Shown piece by piece: positions 16,883-26,909 of a DNA stretch of 64,000 nt (the stretch's first letter is position 1; the number at the start of each line of letters is the position of its first letter). A model generated the notes under the pieces. The model ran no database searches. It was not told where the DNA came from and saw only the letters and a program-made list of their open reading frames with translations. A program made the position numbers and the translations under genes. The stretch spans positions 62,001-126,000 of the forward strand of contig NZ_JACRSX010000003.1 of the NCBI RefSeq assembly GCF_014384985.1, written 5' to 3'. This stretch comes from Jutongia huaianensis (GTDB lineage Bacteria; Bacillota; Clostridia; Lachnospirales; Lachnospiraceae).

Positions 16883-19591
16883 ATGGCACTGACACCAATG
16901 ATGCAAAAGTATCTGGAAACGAAGGAGGAATACAAGGATTGTATTCTTTTTTATCGTTTAGGGGACTTTTATGAGATGTTTTTTGACGATGCAAAGATCG
17001 TATCTAAGGAGCTGGAGCTGACCCTGACCGGCAAAAGCTGTGGACTGGAGGAGCGCGCACCTATGTGTGGCGTTCCTTTTCATGCTGTGGACGGTTATCT
17101 TGATAAGCTGATCAGCAGAGGATATAAGGTAGCTATCTGTGAGCAGGTGGAGGATCCGAAGCTTGCCAAGGGGCTGGTTAAGCGGGAGGTGGTCCGTGTA
17201 GCCACTCCGGGAACCAACCTGAATATGCAGGCACTGGATGAAAGCCGTAACAATTATCTTCTCTGTGTAGTATATACGACGAATGCTTATGGTGTATCCT
17301 ATGTGGATGTTACCACCGGAGACTATTATGTGACCGAGTTTGATTCGGAAAACAAGCTTCTGGATGAGATTGGCAAGACCATGCCCTCTGAGATCATCTG
17401 CAACGATTCTTTTCTGGTGTCAGGAGTCGATCTGGAGGATTTAAGAGGACGTCTGAAGATTGTGGTATCTGCTATTGATCCCTGGCATTTTGATGAGGAC
17501 CGCTGTGTGGACAGCCTTTGCCGTCATTTTCATGTGGGGTCTCTGGATGGACTGGGGCTTGCAGACTATTCCATTGGAGTGACTGCGGCAGGAGCCATCA
17601 TGCAGTATCTGGAGGAGACACAGAAGATTTCTCTGGATCATATCACAACGATCAAGCCATATGTGCCAAACAGCTATATGCTGTTGGATAGGGCCACCAG
17701 AAGAAATCTGGAGCTTTGTGAGACCATGCGGGAGAAGGCCAAGAGAGGCTCGCTTTTCTGGGTGTTAGATAAGACCAGGACGGCCATGGGAGCGAGAAAG
17801 CTTCGTAATTCCATCGAGCAGCCGCTTTTGGATAAGGATCAGATCAACCGGCGTCTGGATGCCATTGAAACGTTAAATAATAATGCGATCTCCAGAGAGG
17901 AGCTCAGAGAGTATTTGTCTCCAATTTATGATCTGGAGCGTCTGATCAGCAAGATCAGTTACCGCAGTGCCAATCCGAAGGATCTGCTGGCATTCCGTCA
18001 GTCCCTTGCCATGCTGCCGCCGATCAAATATCTCCTGAACAGCTTTGAGGGGGATAAACTGCTTGCTTCTTACGGAAACGATCTCGATGATATGGCAGAT
18101 ATCTGCAGCCTGATTACGGATTCCATTGATGAGGATGCGCCTCTAACAGTTCGGGAGGGTGGCATGATCAAGGACGGTTACAACGAGGAGATTGATAAGC
18201 TTCGTTCTGCGAAAACCGATGGTAAGAAATGGCTTGCCGGGCTTCTGGAAGAGGAAAAGGAAAAGACCGGGATTAAAAACTTAAAGATCAAGTATAATAA
18301 AGTATTCGGTTATTATCTGGAGGTAACCAATTCCTTTAAGGATCTGGTGCCTGAGGACTGGATGCGGAAGCAGACTCTTGCCAATGCGGAGAGATATACC
18401 ACACCAAAGCTAAAGGAGCTGGAGGATACGATCCTTGGGGCCGAGGATAAGCTGTATACCCTGGAATATAATGTGTTCTGTGAAGTCCGTGATACTATTT
18501 ACGGTGAGATTGGCAGGATCCAGAAGTCGGCCAAGATCATTGCCGGAGTGGATATGCTGGCATCTTTGGCCGTGGTTGCGGAGCAGAATAATTATGTGCG
18601 CCCGGAGATTCGTAAAAAGGGTTTGATCGATATCAAAAACGGCAGACATCCCGTTGTGGAGAAAATGATCAAAAACGATATGTTTGTGGCAAATGACACA
18701 TATCTGGACAATGACAAGCACCGGATCAGTATTATTACCGGACCGAATATGGCAGGAAAGTCTACCTATATGCGTCAGACTGCCCTGATCGTGCTGATGG
18801 CACAGATCGGCTCCTTTGTGCCTGCTGACAAAGCAGTAATCGGTATTGTGGACCGTATCTTTACCAGAGTCGGCGCCTCCGATGATCTGGCGAGCGGCCA
18901 GAGTACCTTTATGGTGGAGATGACAGAGGTTGCCAATATTCTCCGGAACGCCACCAAAGACAGTCTGATCATTCTGGATGAGATCGGCCGTGGCACCAGC
19001 ACCTTTGACGGGCTGGGGATTGCATGGTCTGTCATTGAGCATATTGCAGATAAAAAGCTTCTGGGTGCAAAAACATTATTTGCAACCCATTATCATGAAC
19101 TGACAGAGCTTGAGGGAAAGCTGGACAGCGTTGATAATTACTGCATTGCTGTGAAAGAGCAGGGAGATGATATCATTTTCCTGCGCAAGATCATCAAAGG
19201 CGGGGCGGATAAGAGCTATGGTATTCAGGTGGCAAAATTAGCCGGTGTCCCGGAAAACGTACTGAAGCGGGCAAGAGAGATCGTGGATGAGCTGAGCAAT
19301 AACGACATTGCCGAGAAGGCGAAGGATATTGCAGTAGAGTACGAAATTCCGGACTATGAATATGGGATTGAACAGCAGACCAAAAAGCCGCGTAAGATAA
19401 GAAAGAAAACAGAGTCTGAGATTGAATCAGAGAAAATGGGACAGATTTCACTGTTTGACGGATATCAGCCAAATGTCAAAACAGATGATATTATTTATGA
19501 GCTGCATGATCTGGATCTGTCCACAACAACGCCGATCGATGCTATGAATATTTTATATAAGATGCAGACGAAGCTGCGGGAGAGGATGTAA
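16883..19591 (+). CDS. mutS: DNA mismatch repair protein MutS
   Basis: Recognises mismatches and starts repair with MutL. 902 residues. Mismatch-reading motif GDFYEMFFDDA near residue 29, central lever and clamp domains, Walker A GPNMAGKST (Lys626), Walker B LIILDEIGRGTSTFDG, and the signature ASDDLASGQSTFMVEM. ATG 16883 follows ACGGAGAGA; the frame is open 23 codons further upstream but only inside rnpB, so that extension is rejected. It follows rnpB by about 30 bp and may be read from the same promoter. Confidence 0.97.
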   Translation: MALTPMMQKYLETKEEYKDCILFYRLGDFYEMFFDDAKIVSKELELTLTGKSCGLEERAPMCGVPFHAVDGYLDKLISRGYKVAICEQVEDPKLAKGLVKREVVRVATPGTNLNMQALDESRNNYLLCVVYTTNAYGVSYVDVTTGDYYVTEFDSENKLLDEIGKTMPSEIICNDSFLVSGVDLEDLRGRLKIVVSAIDPWHFDEDRCVDSLCRHFHVGSLDGLGLADYSIGVTAAGAIMQYLEETQKISLDHITTIKPYVPNSYMLLDRATRRNLELCETMREKAKRGSLFWVLDKTRTAMGARKLRNSIEQPLLDKDQINRRLDAIETLNNNAISREELREYLSPIYDLERLISKISYRSANPKDLLAFRQSLAMLPPIKYLLNSFEGDKLLASYGNDLDDMADICSLITDSIDEDAPLTVREGGMIKDGYNEEIDKLRSAKTDGKKWLAGLLEEEKEKTGIKNLKIKYNKVFGYYLEVTNSFKDLVPEDWMRKQTLANAERYTTPKLKELEDTILGAEDKLYTLEYNVFCEVRDTIYGEIGRIQKSAKIIAGVDMLASLAVVAEQNNYVRPEIRKKGLIDIKNGRHPVVEKMIKNDMFVANDTYLDNDKHRISIITGPNMAGKSTYMRQTALIVLMAQIGSFVPADKAVIGIVDRIFTRVGASDDLASGQSTFMVEMTEVANILRNATKDSLIILDEIGRGTSTFDGLGIAWSVIEHIADKKLLGAKTLFATHYHELTELEGKLDSVDNYCIAVKEQGDDIIFLRKIIKGGADKSYGIQVAKLAGVPENVLKRAREIVDELSNNDIAEKAKDIAVEYEIPDYEYGIEQQTKKPRKIRKKTESEIESEKMGQISLFDGYQPNVKTDDIIYELHDLDLSTTTPIDAMNILYKMQTKLRERM

Positions 19592-19682
19592 ACGCAGATA
19601 AAAGAACAATGTCAGGACGGCTGCCGGAAAAATTTTGTGCCTGCAGACGGATGTTTCTGGCAGAAAGGAATGTAGGAACGGA

Positions 19683-21740
19683 ATGTCAAAGATACATGTT
19701 CTGAATCAGGATACCATTAATAAGATTGCTGCCGGTGAGGTGATCGAAAGACCCATGGCAGTGGTAAAGGAATTGACGGAAAATGCGATCGATGCTGATG
19801 CCAATGCGATCACCGTAGAGGTGAAGGACGGTGGTAAGGCACTGATCCGTATGACGGACAACGGAGTGGGAATGAATGAGGAGGATGTCCGGCTGGCATT
19901 TACGCCTCATGCCACCAGTAAGATTGATGATGCCGAGGATCTGCTCAGGGTATCGACGCTGGGCTTTCGAGGTGAGGCACTTGCCAGCATTTCATCTGTG
20001 TCACAGCTGGAGATGGTGACAAAGACCAGAAATGAGCTGATGGGCTGCCGCTATGAAGCGGACGGTGGAAAGGAGCGGACACTGGAGGCGGTGGGATGTC
20101 CGGATGGCACTACAATTCTGGTCCGTAATCTCTTCTTTAATACACCGGCGCGTTTGAAATTTTTGAAATCGTCCCCGACAGAGGCGGGATATATCAATAC
20201 CCTGATCGAACGTCTTGCGCTGTCCCATCCGGATATTTCCTTCCGGTTTATCAATCAGAATCAGACAAAGCTTCATACTTCGGGAAATGGAAATTTGAAA
20301 GACGTCATATATCATATTTATGGTAAGGATATTACATCAAATCTTCTGGAGGTGGATGCCAGTGAGGTGAGCTGTCAGGTAAAGGGATTTATCGGCAAAC
20401 CGATCATTTCCAGAGGCAACCGCAATTATATGAATTATTTTATTAACGGCAGATATATTAAGAGCTCTACAATTCATAAAGCGATTGAGGACGCTTATCA
20501 GCCGTATACTATGCAGCACAGATATCCATTTACAGTGTTGCATTTTACGGTTGCGCCGGAGCTGGTGGATATTAATGTGCATCCACAGAAAATGGAAATC
20601 CGTTTTTCAGATGCGCAGGGGATTTATCAAAGTGTTTATCATGCCATCAGCGAAGCATTAAAGCACAGAGAATTTATACCGGAAGTGTCTCTGGCGTCAC
20701 CGGCTTCCCAACCTGTACCCAAAAAAGGACAGGCTACGGCAAAACCTGTTCGGGAGCCGGAGATGTTTGAAAAAAAAAGGATGCAGTCCGTCCAGATCCT
20801 GGAGGAGATCAAAAAACAGGATGAAATATTAAAACAGCAGGGGATAATGCGGGAAAGTGCTGTGTATGGAAAACAGGACAGAGCAGATGCTTCGAAAATA
20901 ATGGATGACGTCTCAGATATGGAATCAACAAAAGCAGCCGGAAATGCTGTTCCGAATATCAGACAGACAGAAGAAGCCGTAAGTACTGCACCAAATATCG
21001 GACAGACAGAAGAAGCCGTAAGTACTGCACCAAATATCGGACAGGTAGAAATAGTCGAAAATATTGTTCAGAATACAGAACACACAAAGGAAGTAAAGTA
21101 CAATGTCCATAATCCGGTACAGGAATCTTTCTTTGATAAAGGCATTCTTTCCGAACAGGCACAGAAGGAAGTGAAGATTATCGGACAGGTATTTGACACA
21201 TACTGGATCCTGCAATATGACAATGCCATGTATATGGTGGATCAGCATGCGGCTCATGAGAAGGTGTTATATGAGCGGTTTATGAAACAGTTCTCAGAAA
21301 AAAAGCCTATGGTACAGCTTTTACAGCCTCCGGTTGTTCTGACACTGACTATGCAGGAGGAGCAGGCAGTGAAGGAGCATATGTCCGTCTTTGAGGAACT
21401 GGGGTATCAGATTGAGCCTTTTGGAGGCAGAGAATATGTAGTGAATGGTGTTCCGGCGCATTTGCCACAGATTGGCAATGAGGAGTTATTAAAGGAGGTC
21501 ATTGATGCCATGGTGGATGAGCATTCCAGACCGACACCGGATATCTTAAAGGACAAGATCGCGTCCATGTCCTGCAAGGCAGCTGTGAAAGGAAATAACC
21601 GCCTGCCAAGAGAACAGATGGAGGAGCTTTTACGGGAGCTTATGACGTTAGAAAATCCATATCATTGTCCTCATGGGAGACCAACTATGATTAAGATGAC
21701 CAAAACAGAGCTGGATAAGAAGTTTAAACGGATAGTATAA
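19683..21740 (+). CDS. mutL: DNA mismatch repair protein MutL with endonuclease domain
   Basis: GHKL ATPase and nickase of mismatch repair, 685 residues. N-terminus: IAAGEVIERP, ELTENAIDADA, DNGVGM, HATSKI and GFRGEALASIS. C-terminus has the metal endonuclease motif DQHAAHEKVLYE (Asp520) plus CKAAVKGNNRLP and CPHGRPT, as in bacteria without MutH. ATG 19683 follows AGGAACGGA. The linker between domains (about 340-490) is low-complexity and contains a perfect 39-bp tandem duplication. Ends 18 bp before miaA. Confidence 0.97.
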   Translation: MSKIHVLNQDTINKIAAGEVIERPMAVVKELTENAIDADANAITVEVKDGGKALIRMTDNGVGMNEEDVRLAFTPHATSKIDDAEDLLRVSTLGFRGEALASISSVSQLEMVTKTRNELMGCRYEADGGKERTLEAVGCPDGTTILVRNLFFNTPARLKFLKSSPTEAGYINTLIERLALSHPDISFRFINQNQTKLHTSGNGNLKDVIYHIYGKDITSNLLEVDASEVSCQVKGFIGKPIISRGNRNYMNYFINGRYIKSSTIHKAIEDAYQPYTMQHRYPFTVLHFTVAPELVDINVHPQKMEIRFSDAQGIYQSVYHAISEALKHREFIPEVSLASPASQPVPKKGQATAKPVREPEMFEKKRMQSVQILEEIKKQDEILKQQGIMRESAVYGKQDRADASKIMDDVSDMESTKAAGNAVPNIRQTEEAVSTAPNIGQTEEAVSTAPNIGQVEIVENIVQNTEHTKEVKYNVHNPVQESFFDKGILSEQAQKEVKIIGQVFDTYWILQYDNAMYMVDQHAAHEKVLYERFMKQFSEKKPMVQLLQPPVVLTLTMQEEQAVKEHMSVFEELGYQIEPFGGREYVVNGVPAHLPQIGNEELLKEVIDAMVDEHSRPTPDILKDKIASMSCKAAVKGNNRLPREQMEELLRELMTLENPYHCPHGRPTMIKMTKTELDKKFKRIV
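20962..21039. repeat. Perfect 39-bp tandem repeat in the mutL linker
   Basis: Two identical in-frame copies of a 39-bp unit (20962-21000 and 21001-21039), each encoding 13 residues of the form RQTEEAVSTAPNI/GQTEEAVSTAPNI, with partial copies on both sides. It keeps the reading frame. Identity at every base suggests a recent duplication. Confidence 0.92.
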
Positions 21741-21758
21741 AATGGGGAAAGGAAAAGT

Positions 21759-22718
21759 ATGGAAGCTTGTAAGAAAAAAAAGAAGCCGTTGATCATTCTG
21801 ACGGGGCCTACTGCTGTGGGAAAAACGGCTTTGTCCATAGGATTGGCAAAGGCAGTGGGAGGAGAGATCATTTCTGCGGATTCGATGCAGGTATACAAAG
21901 GGATGGATGTTGGTACGGCAAAGATTACGTCGGAGGAAATGGACGGCGTGACTCATTATCTGGTGGATGAACTGGAGCCATGGGAGGAGTTTAATGTCGT
22001 TGTTTTCCAGAGACTTTGTAAAAAATATATGGAACGGATCTATTCCAAAGGAAAGATTCCGATTATTGTAGGAGGAACCGGATTTTATATCCAGTCGGTT
22101 CTGTATGACATTGACTTTACAGAGAATGAGGCAGATACCTCTTATCGGCAGATGTTGGAGCAGAAGGCGGAGAATGAGGGGGTGCAGAAGCTTCATCAGG
22201 AGCTTGCCCAGGTAGACCCCGAATCGGCAGAGCAGATCCATCCCAATAATGTCAAGAAGGTGATTCGGGCATTGGAATACTATCAGCAGACCGGGCAGAA
22301 AATTTCAGAGCATAACGAAACGCAGAGGCAGAAGGAATCCCCGTATGATTTCATTTATTATGTGTTGAGCCTTCCAAGAGAAATCTTATATGAACGTATT
22401 AACAAACGGGTGGATCAGATGCGCCGTGATGGTCTGATCGAAGAAGTAAAGCAGTTGGAAGAGCGCGGCTGTACCCGTGAGATGGTGTCTATGCAGGGGC
22501 TTGGATATAAGGAAATTCTGGATGCCTTTGCCGGAAAATGTACAATGGATGAGGCGTTTGAAAAGATTAAGCTGGAAACAAGACATTTTGCAAAAAGACA
22601 GTTTACATGGTTTCGACGGGAGCGTACCGTAACATGGCTGGAGAAAGAACAATATAACAGCGAAGACGCACTGCTTGCGTATTGTGTTGATGAAATACAG
22701 GAGCGGTTTCGGATCTGA
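21759..22718 (+). CDS. miaA: tRNA dimethylallyltransferase
   Basis: Adds a dimethylallyl group to A37 of tRNAs that read codons beginning with U. 319 residues. P-loop GPTAVGKTALS, the DSMQVYKGMDVGTAK segment with the catalytic Asp, and QMRRDGLIEEV in the C-terminal insertion domain; RQFTWFRRE follows near the end. ATG after GGGGAAAGGAAAA. Lies between mutL and a PLP enzyme, the common clostridial order. Confidence 0.96.
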   Translation: MEACKKKKKPLIILTGPTAVGKTALSIGLAKAVGGEIISADSMQVYKGMDVGTAKITSEEMDGVTHYLVDELEPWEEFNVVVFQRLCKKYMERIYSKGKIPIIVGGTGFYIQSVLYDIDFTENEADTSYRQMLEQKAENEGVQKLHQELAQVDPESAEQIHPNNVKKVIRALEYYQQTGQKISEHNETQRQKESPYDFIYYVLSLPREILYERINKRVDQMRRDGLIEEVKQLEERGCTREMVSMQGLGYKEILDAFAGKCTMDEAFEKIKLETRHFAKRQFTWFRRERTVTWLEKEQYNSEDALLAYCVDEIQERFRI

Positions 22719-22764
22719 CGGAAAACGGAAGAAATAAGAGAAAAAGAGAAAAGAGGAAGAAAAA

Positions 22765-24051
22765 ATGGAATTACAGGATTGGTACAAAGAAGCGGGAATC
22801 AGTGAGAAGGTTTATGATTTTTGCAGCAAAATAGAGGCAGGACTAAAGGAACGGTTTGAGGCGATTGACCGGACTGCGGAATATAATCAGATGAAAGTAC
22901 TTCGGGCAATGCAGAAGCATAAGGTTAGTGCAGGCTGCTTTGAATCCTCTACGGGATATGGTTATGATGATCTGGGCAGAGAGACGCTGGAGGATGTTTA
23001 TGCCAGTGTATTCGAGACGGAATCAGCCCTGGTCAGACCACAGCTTACCTGTGGAACCCATGCCCTTACTGTGGCACTTTCTGCTAATCTGCGGCCGGGG
23101 GATGAGCTCCTTTCTCCGGTAGGAAAGCCTTATGATACGCTGGAGGGTGTGATCGGAATCGGAGATAATGCGGCACCGGGCAGTCTGAAGGAGTTTGGTG
23201 TTGTTTACCGACAGGTGGATCTGAAGGAGGACGGAAGCTTTGATTTTGAAGGGATCCGGGAGGCTTTAAACGATCGGACAAAGCTTGTAACGATTCAGCG
23301 GTCCAAGGGATATGCTACTCGTCCGACTCTTTCCGTGGCACGAATCGGCGAATTGATCTCTTTTATCAAGTCCATTCGCCCGGATGTGATCTGCATGGTA
23401 GATAACTGTTACGGTGAGTTCGTAGAGCGGATCGAGCCGACACAGGTGGGAGCAGATATGTGTGTTGGTTCCCTGATCAAAAATCCGGGAGGCGGACTGG
23501 CGCCGATCGGCGGTTATATCGTAGGACGGCAGGATCTGATCGATATGTGTGCATACCGTCTGACTGCACCTGGCCTTGGAAAAGAGGTAGGGGCAACTCT
23601 CGGTCTGAACCGTTCTTTCTTCCAGGGATTTTTTATGGCACCATGTGTAGCGGCCTCTGCGTTAAAGGGGGCAATTTTTGCGGCAAATATCTATGAACGT
23701 CTTGGTTTTCAGGTTGTTCCAAACAGCACGGAATCCCGCCATGATATTATCCAGGCGGTCACTTTGGGGTCTGCAGAGGGTGTGATCGCATTCTGTAAAG
23801 GGATTCAGTCGGGATCGCCGGTGGACAGTCATGTGGCACCGGAGCCGTATGCGATGCCGGGATATCACAGTGATGTCATTATGGCGGCAGGTGCGTTCGT
23901 ACAGGGGTCTTCCATAGAACTTAGTGCAGATGGTCCGATCGAACCGCCATATGCTGTATATTTCCAGGGAGGTCTGACCTGGTATCATGCGAAATTTGGC
24001 ATTATGATGTCGGTACAATATATGGAAAATGAGCATTTATTGTCATTATAG
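22765..24051 (+). CDS. Methionine gamma-lyase family PLP enzyme (YnbB-like)
   Basis: 428 residues, fold type I PLP enzyme of the group often annotated as aluminium resistance or methionine gamma-lyase family protein. PLP Lys239 in GSLIKNPGGGLAPIGGYIVG; cofactor-site GTHAL near residue 95 and VDNCYGEFVE preceding the Lys. True substrate is unknown; the annotation rests on family resemblance to Cys/Met metabolism enzymes. It follows miaA by 46 bp and has an AGAGGAAG site before ATG 22765. Confidence 0.85.
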   Translation: MELQDWYKEAGISEKVYDFCSKIEAGLKERFEAIDRTAEYNQMKVLRAMQKHKVSAGCFESSTGYGYDDLGRETLEDVYASVFETESALVRPQLTCGTHALTVALSANLRPGDELLSPVGKPYDTLEGVIGIGDNAAPGSLKEFGVVYRQVDLKEDGSFDFEGIREALNDRTKLVTIQRSKGYATRPTLSVARIGELISFIKSIRPDVICMVDNCYGEFVERIEPTQVGADMCVGSLIKNPGGGLAPIGGYIVGRQDLIDMCAYRLTAPGLGKEVGATLGLNRSFFQGFFMAPCVAASALKGAIFAANIYERLGFQVVPNSTESRHDIIQAVTLGSAEGVIAFCKGIQSGSPVDSHVAPEPYAMPGYHSDVIMAAGAFVQGSSIELSADGPIEPPYAVYFQGGLTWYHAKFGIMMSVQYMENEHLLSL

Positions 24052-24194
24052 TAAAAGAGATATGTCGGATTTCATAAAAATATCACGAATAAATCACAAT
24101 TCTATTAGAAGATGGTTCTATACAAAAATAAGAATTTATGATACTATGTAATTTGATACGTTTGATGGGGGAAGCCTTCGGACAGGAGGCATAA

Positions 24195-24926
24195 ATGAAA
24201 AAAAACGAACGTGATCATAAGGAAAAACAGGCAGTGGAGGTCATTCGGATGAAGGAGCTTCCATTGTCCGAAAGACCATACGAGAAGTGTGTCCATTATG
24301 GACCGGAAGTACTTTCTGACAGTGAGCTTCTGGCGGCTGTGATACGAACCGGCAGCCGGGGAGAAAAGGCTGTGGATCTGGCAGAACGTGTGTTGTGTCA
24401 TTTGCCGGGAAAGCATCTGGGAGGACTGTTTCACATTTCCATGGAGCAGCTTCAGGAGATACATGGCATCGGTATGGTAAAGGCAGTGCAGTTGAAATGC
24501 ATGGCAGAATTCACGAAGCGCATGGTGCGGTCCAGTATGCCGGCAGAGAAGCTTAAATGCAATGAACCGGAGCAGGTGGCGGCATATTATATACAGCAGA
24601 TGCGTTTTTTAGAGACAGAGCAGGTACGTTTGCTTGTTCTGGATGGCAAAAACGCCCTGTCGAAGGAGATTGTGATTTCCAACGGCTCCTTTAATGCATC
24701 CGCCGCTGCACCGAGGGAGATCTTTTATAATGCCCTGAAGCATAAGGCAGTCAATATTATTTTACTGCATAATCATCCGTCAGGGGATCCGACACCCAGC
24801 AGAGAGGATATGCTGATGACAAAGCGTATTCAGGAAGTGGGACATATGATCGGCATTGAGCTTCTGGATCACATTGTGGTCGGGGATAATCGATATATCA
24901 GCTTTCGGGAAAGCGGGTATTTGTAA
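24195..24926 (+). CDS. radC: RadC family JAB-domain protein
   Basis: 243 residues. N-terminal helix-hairpin-helix-like part (EIHGIGMVKAVQL), then the JAMM/MPN metal site H192-x-H194 and D205 in LHNHPSGDPTPSREDM, followed by LLDHIVVGD. Named for DNA repair, but the biochemical role of chromosomal RadC is still uncertain. ATG follows GACAGGAGGCATAA. It precedes mreB by 38 bp, a conserved arrangement (radC-mreBCD) in Firmicutes. Confidence 0.94.
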   Translation: MKKNERDHKEKQAVEVIRMKELPLSERPYEKCVHYGPEVLSDSELLAAVIRTGSRGEKAVDLAERVLCHLPGKHLGGLFHISMEQLQEIHGIGMVKAVQLKCMAEFTKRMVRSSMPAEKLKCNEPEQVAAYYIQQMRFLETEQVRLLVLDGKNALSKEIVISNGSFNASAAAPREIFYNALKHKAVNIILLHNHPSGDPTPSREDMLMTKRIQEVGHMIGIELLDHIVVGDNRYISFRESGYL

Positions 24927-24964
24927 AACAGACATAGATTGAATTACCGGAAGGGAGTATTCCA

Positions 24965-25990
24965 ATGGCACATAAAACGTATGGTATTGATTTTGGAACA
25001 GGTACAGTCAAGGTATATAAAAAATCAGACGGTATCATCCTGAATGAACGCACGGTGGTGGCGACAGTGGGGAAGGGACCACAGCAGCGTCCGGTGGCGA
25101 TCGGCGATAAGGCATATGAGATGTTTGAAAAGGTTCCGCCCAATATCAAGGTTTCATTTCCTTTGGAAAATGGTGTGATCTCTCACATGGGAGATATGAT
25201 TTCTTTGTGGAATTTTATGCTGGAAAAGTTATCCGGCAAGCGCAAATTGAAAAATGCAGATTTTTATATCGCGGTACCTGCGGATATCCGTGAGGTGGAC
25301 AAAAACGCATACTCCAGAGTTGTTTCCGAGGGAGAAAGCAAGCCGCATAAGGTGTTTCTGATCCATAAACCCATTGCAGATGCGCTGGGGCTTAATTTGG
25401 ACGTGGAGAATTCCAGAGGGATTATGATCGTAAATGTCGGAGCAGACACTACGGAGATTTCTGTGCTGTCGTTGGGAGGTATTGTAGTATCGAAGCTGCT
25501 GCCCTATGGTGGTAATTATTTTGATGAGCAGATTATAAATTATATCCGTAAGGAGCATAATTTTGTCATAGGCAGAAAAAGTGCGGAACAGATCAAGAAG
25601 TCACTGGTATCTGCTGTCCCGGTGGATGAAAAGGTGACTGTTGTGGGAAGAAATGTTGTGAAGGGACTTCCCGGTGAGGTGACGGTTGCATCCTCAGAGA
25701 TATTCCCACTGGTACAGGGAGTGTTTATGACCATTTCTGCTGCTGTAAGATCTATGTTGGAACGGACTCCGCCGGAGATTGCATCAGAGATTGCAGAGAA
25801 AGGAATTTATCTGACCGGAGGATCCTCGTGGATCCGTGGTATGGATCAGCTTGTGGCCAATGAGACAAGATACCGGATCAACACCACAAAGCATGCACAG
25901 AGGACTGTGGTTTCCGGACTGGGTTATCTGGCAGAGCATCCGAAGACTGCCGCCAGATACAGCATCCCATTGAAAAGCACCAAAGATTAA
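24965..25990 (+). CDS. mreB: Rod-shape protein MreB/Mbl
   Basis: Bacterial actin that guides lateral wall synthesis. 341 residues. Phosphate 1 motif YGIDFGTGTVKVY, phosphate 2 MIVNVGADTTEISVLS and adenosine motif IYLTGGSSWIRGMD. The usual DLGTANT is here DFGTGTV, and VGADTTE replaces the common IGGGTTE, so it is a divergent member and could be the Mbl-type paralogue. Context (mreC, mreD, PBP2, rodA) supports the elongation role. Confidence 0.92.
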   Translation: MAHKTYGIDFGTGTVKVYKKSDGIILNERTVVATVGKGPQQRPVAIGDKAYEMFEKVPPNIKVSFPLENGVISHMGDMISLWNFMLEKLSGKRKLKNADFYIAVPADIREVDKNAYSRVVSEGESKPHKVFLIHKPIADALGLNLDVENSRGIMIVNVGADTTEISVLSLGGIVVSKLLPYGGNYFDEQIINYIRKEHNFVIGRKSAEQIKKSLVSAVPVDEKVTVVGRNVVKGLPGEVTVASSEIFPLVQGVFMTISAAVRSMLERTPPEIASEIAEKGIYLTGGSSWIRGMDQLVANETRYRINTTKHAQRTVVSGLGYLAEHPKTAARYSIPLKSTKD

Positions 25991-26045
25991 AACCGGCAGA
26001 ACCGGGGTATTTGTGTACATATTATGATGTGAAGGAGTTGTAGGA

Positions 26046-26909
26046 ATGCGTAAACGGACAAAAATTACCATGGATCCGAAATATATATTGATGATGATTG
26101 CGATCGTTTGTGTTGCTTTGATCATTGTATCCTTTCGATTTCAGGACAAAATGACACCGATCCGTACAGCGGTGGGAAGTATTGTTACGCCGATGCAGCG
26201 CGGAATCAATAAAATTGGTCTGGTGGTGGCAGATGGAATGGACTATGCCACGACTGTCAAAAAACTAACCAGGGAAAATGATTCCCTCAAAAAACAGGTG
26301 GATGATCTGTCAGCGCAGAATCGTCTGTTGCAGCAGGATAAATATGATCTGGATAATTTCCGTAAGCTTTATGATCTCGACGAAAAGTATTCAGATTATC
26401 CGAAAGTGGCAGCTCATGTCATCAGCAGTGATGGCAACTGGTTTAACAGCTTTGTGATCGACAAGGGTTCCAATGATGGTCTGAAGGTTAATATGAACGT
26501 ACTGGCAGGGGATGGTCTGGTAGGTATTGTGACAGAGGTTAATAAATCATACGCAAGAGTACGCTCCATTATTGATGATGAGAGCAGTGTGACCGGATCT
26601 TTTCTGAAAACATCGGATATGTGCTTTGTAAACGGTAATTTGAAGCTGATCAATAAAGGTATGATCGATATTTCCGGAATTCCGGCTGACGCAGAGATTA
26701 AGAATGGTTATGAAGTGGTTACTTCGCCGGTCAGTGACAAATATCTTCCGGGCATTCTGATCGGTTATGCCAGAGATATCGAGACAGATTCGTCCAATAT
26801 TACACAGTCGGCACATCTGACACCGGCAGCGGATTTTTCAGGACTTGATATGGTTCTGGTTATCACAGAAGTAAAAGATTCCGGTGATTTGGAGGATATT
26901 TTAAATTGA
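26046..26909 (+). CDS. mreC: Rod-shape protein MreC
   Basis: Bitopic scaffold of the elongasome. 287 residues: transmembrane helix at about 14-30 (MMIAIVCVALIIVSF), a coiled coil at about 72-105, then beta-barrel domains with VISSDGNWFNSFVIDKGSNDG and GLVGIVTEVNKSYARVRSI. It binds MreD and activates PBP2/RodA in well-studied bacteria. GAAGGAG precedes ATG 26046. It overlaps mreD by 4 bp (TTGA). Confidence 0.95.
   Translation: MRKRTKITMDPKYILMMIAIVCVALIIVSFRFQDKMTPIRTAVGSIVTPMQRGINKIGLVVADGMDYATTVKKLTRENDSLKKQVDDLSAQNRLLQQDKYDLDNFRKLYDLDEKYSDYPKVAAHVISSDGNWFNSFVIDKGSNDGLKVNMNVLAGDGLVGIVTEVNKSYARVRSIIDDESSVTGSFLKTSDMCFVNGNLKLINKGMIDISGIPADAEIKNGYEVVTSPVSDKYLPGILIGYARDIETDSSNITQSAHLTPAADFSGLDMVLVITEVKDSGDLEDILN

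Noticed and set aside
18410..19042. A 210-codon minus-strand frame inside mutS
   Set aside because: Antisense of the conserved core of mutS, with no start signals.
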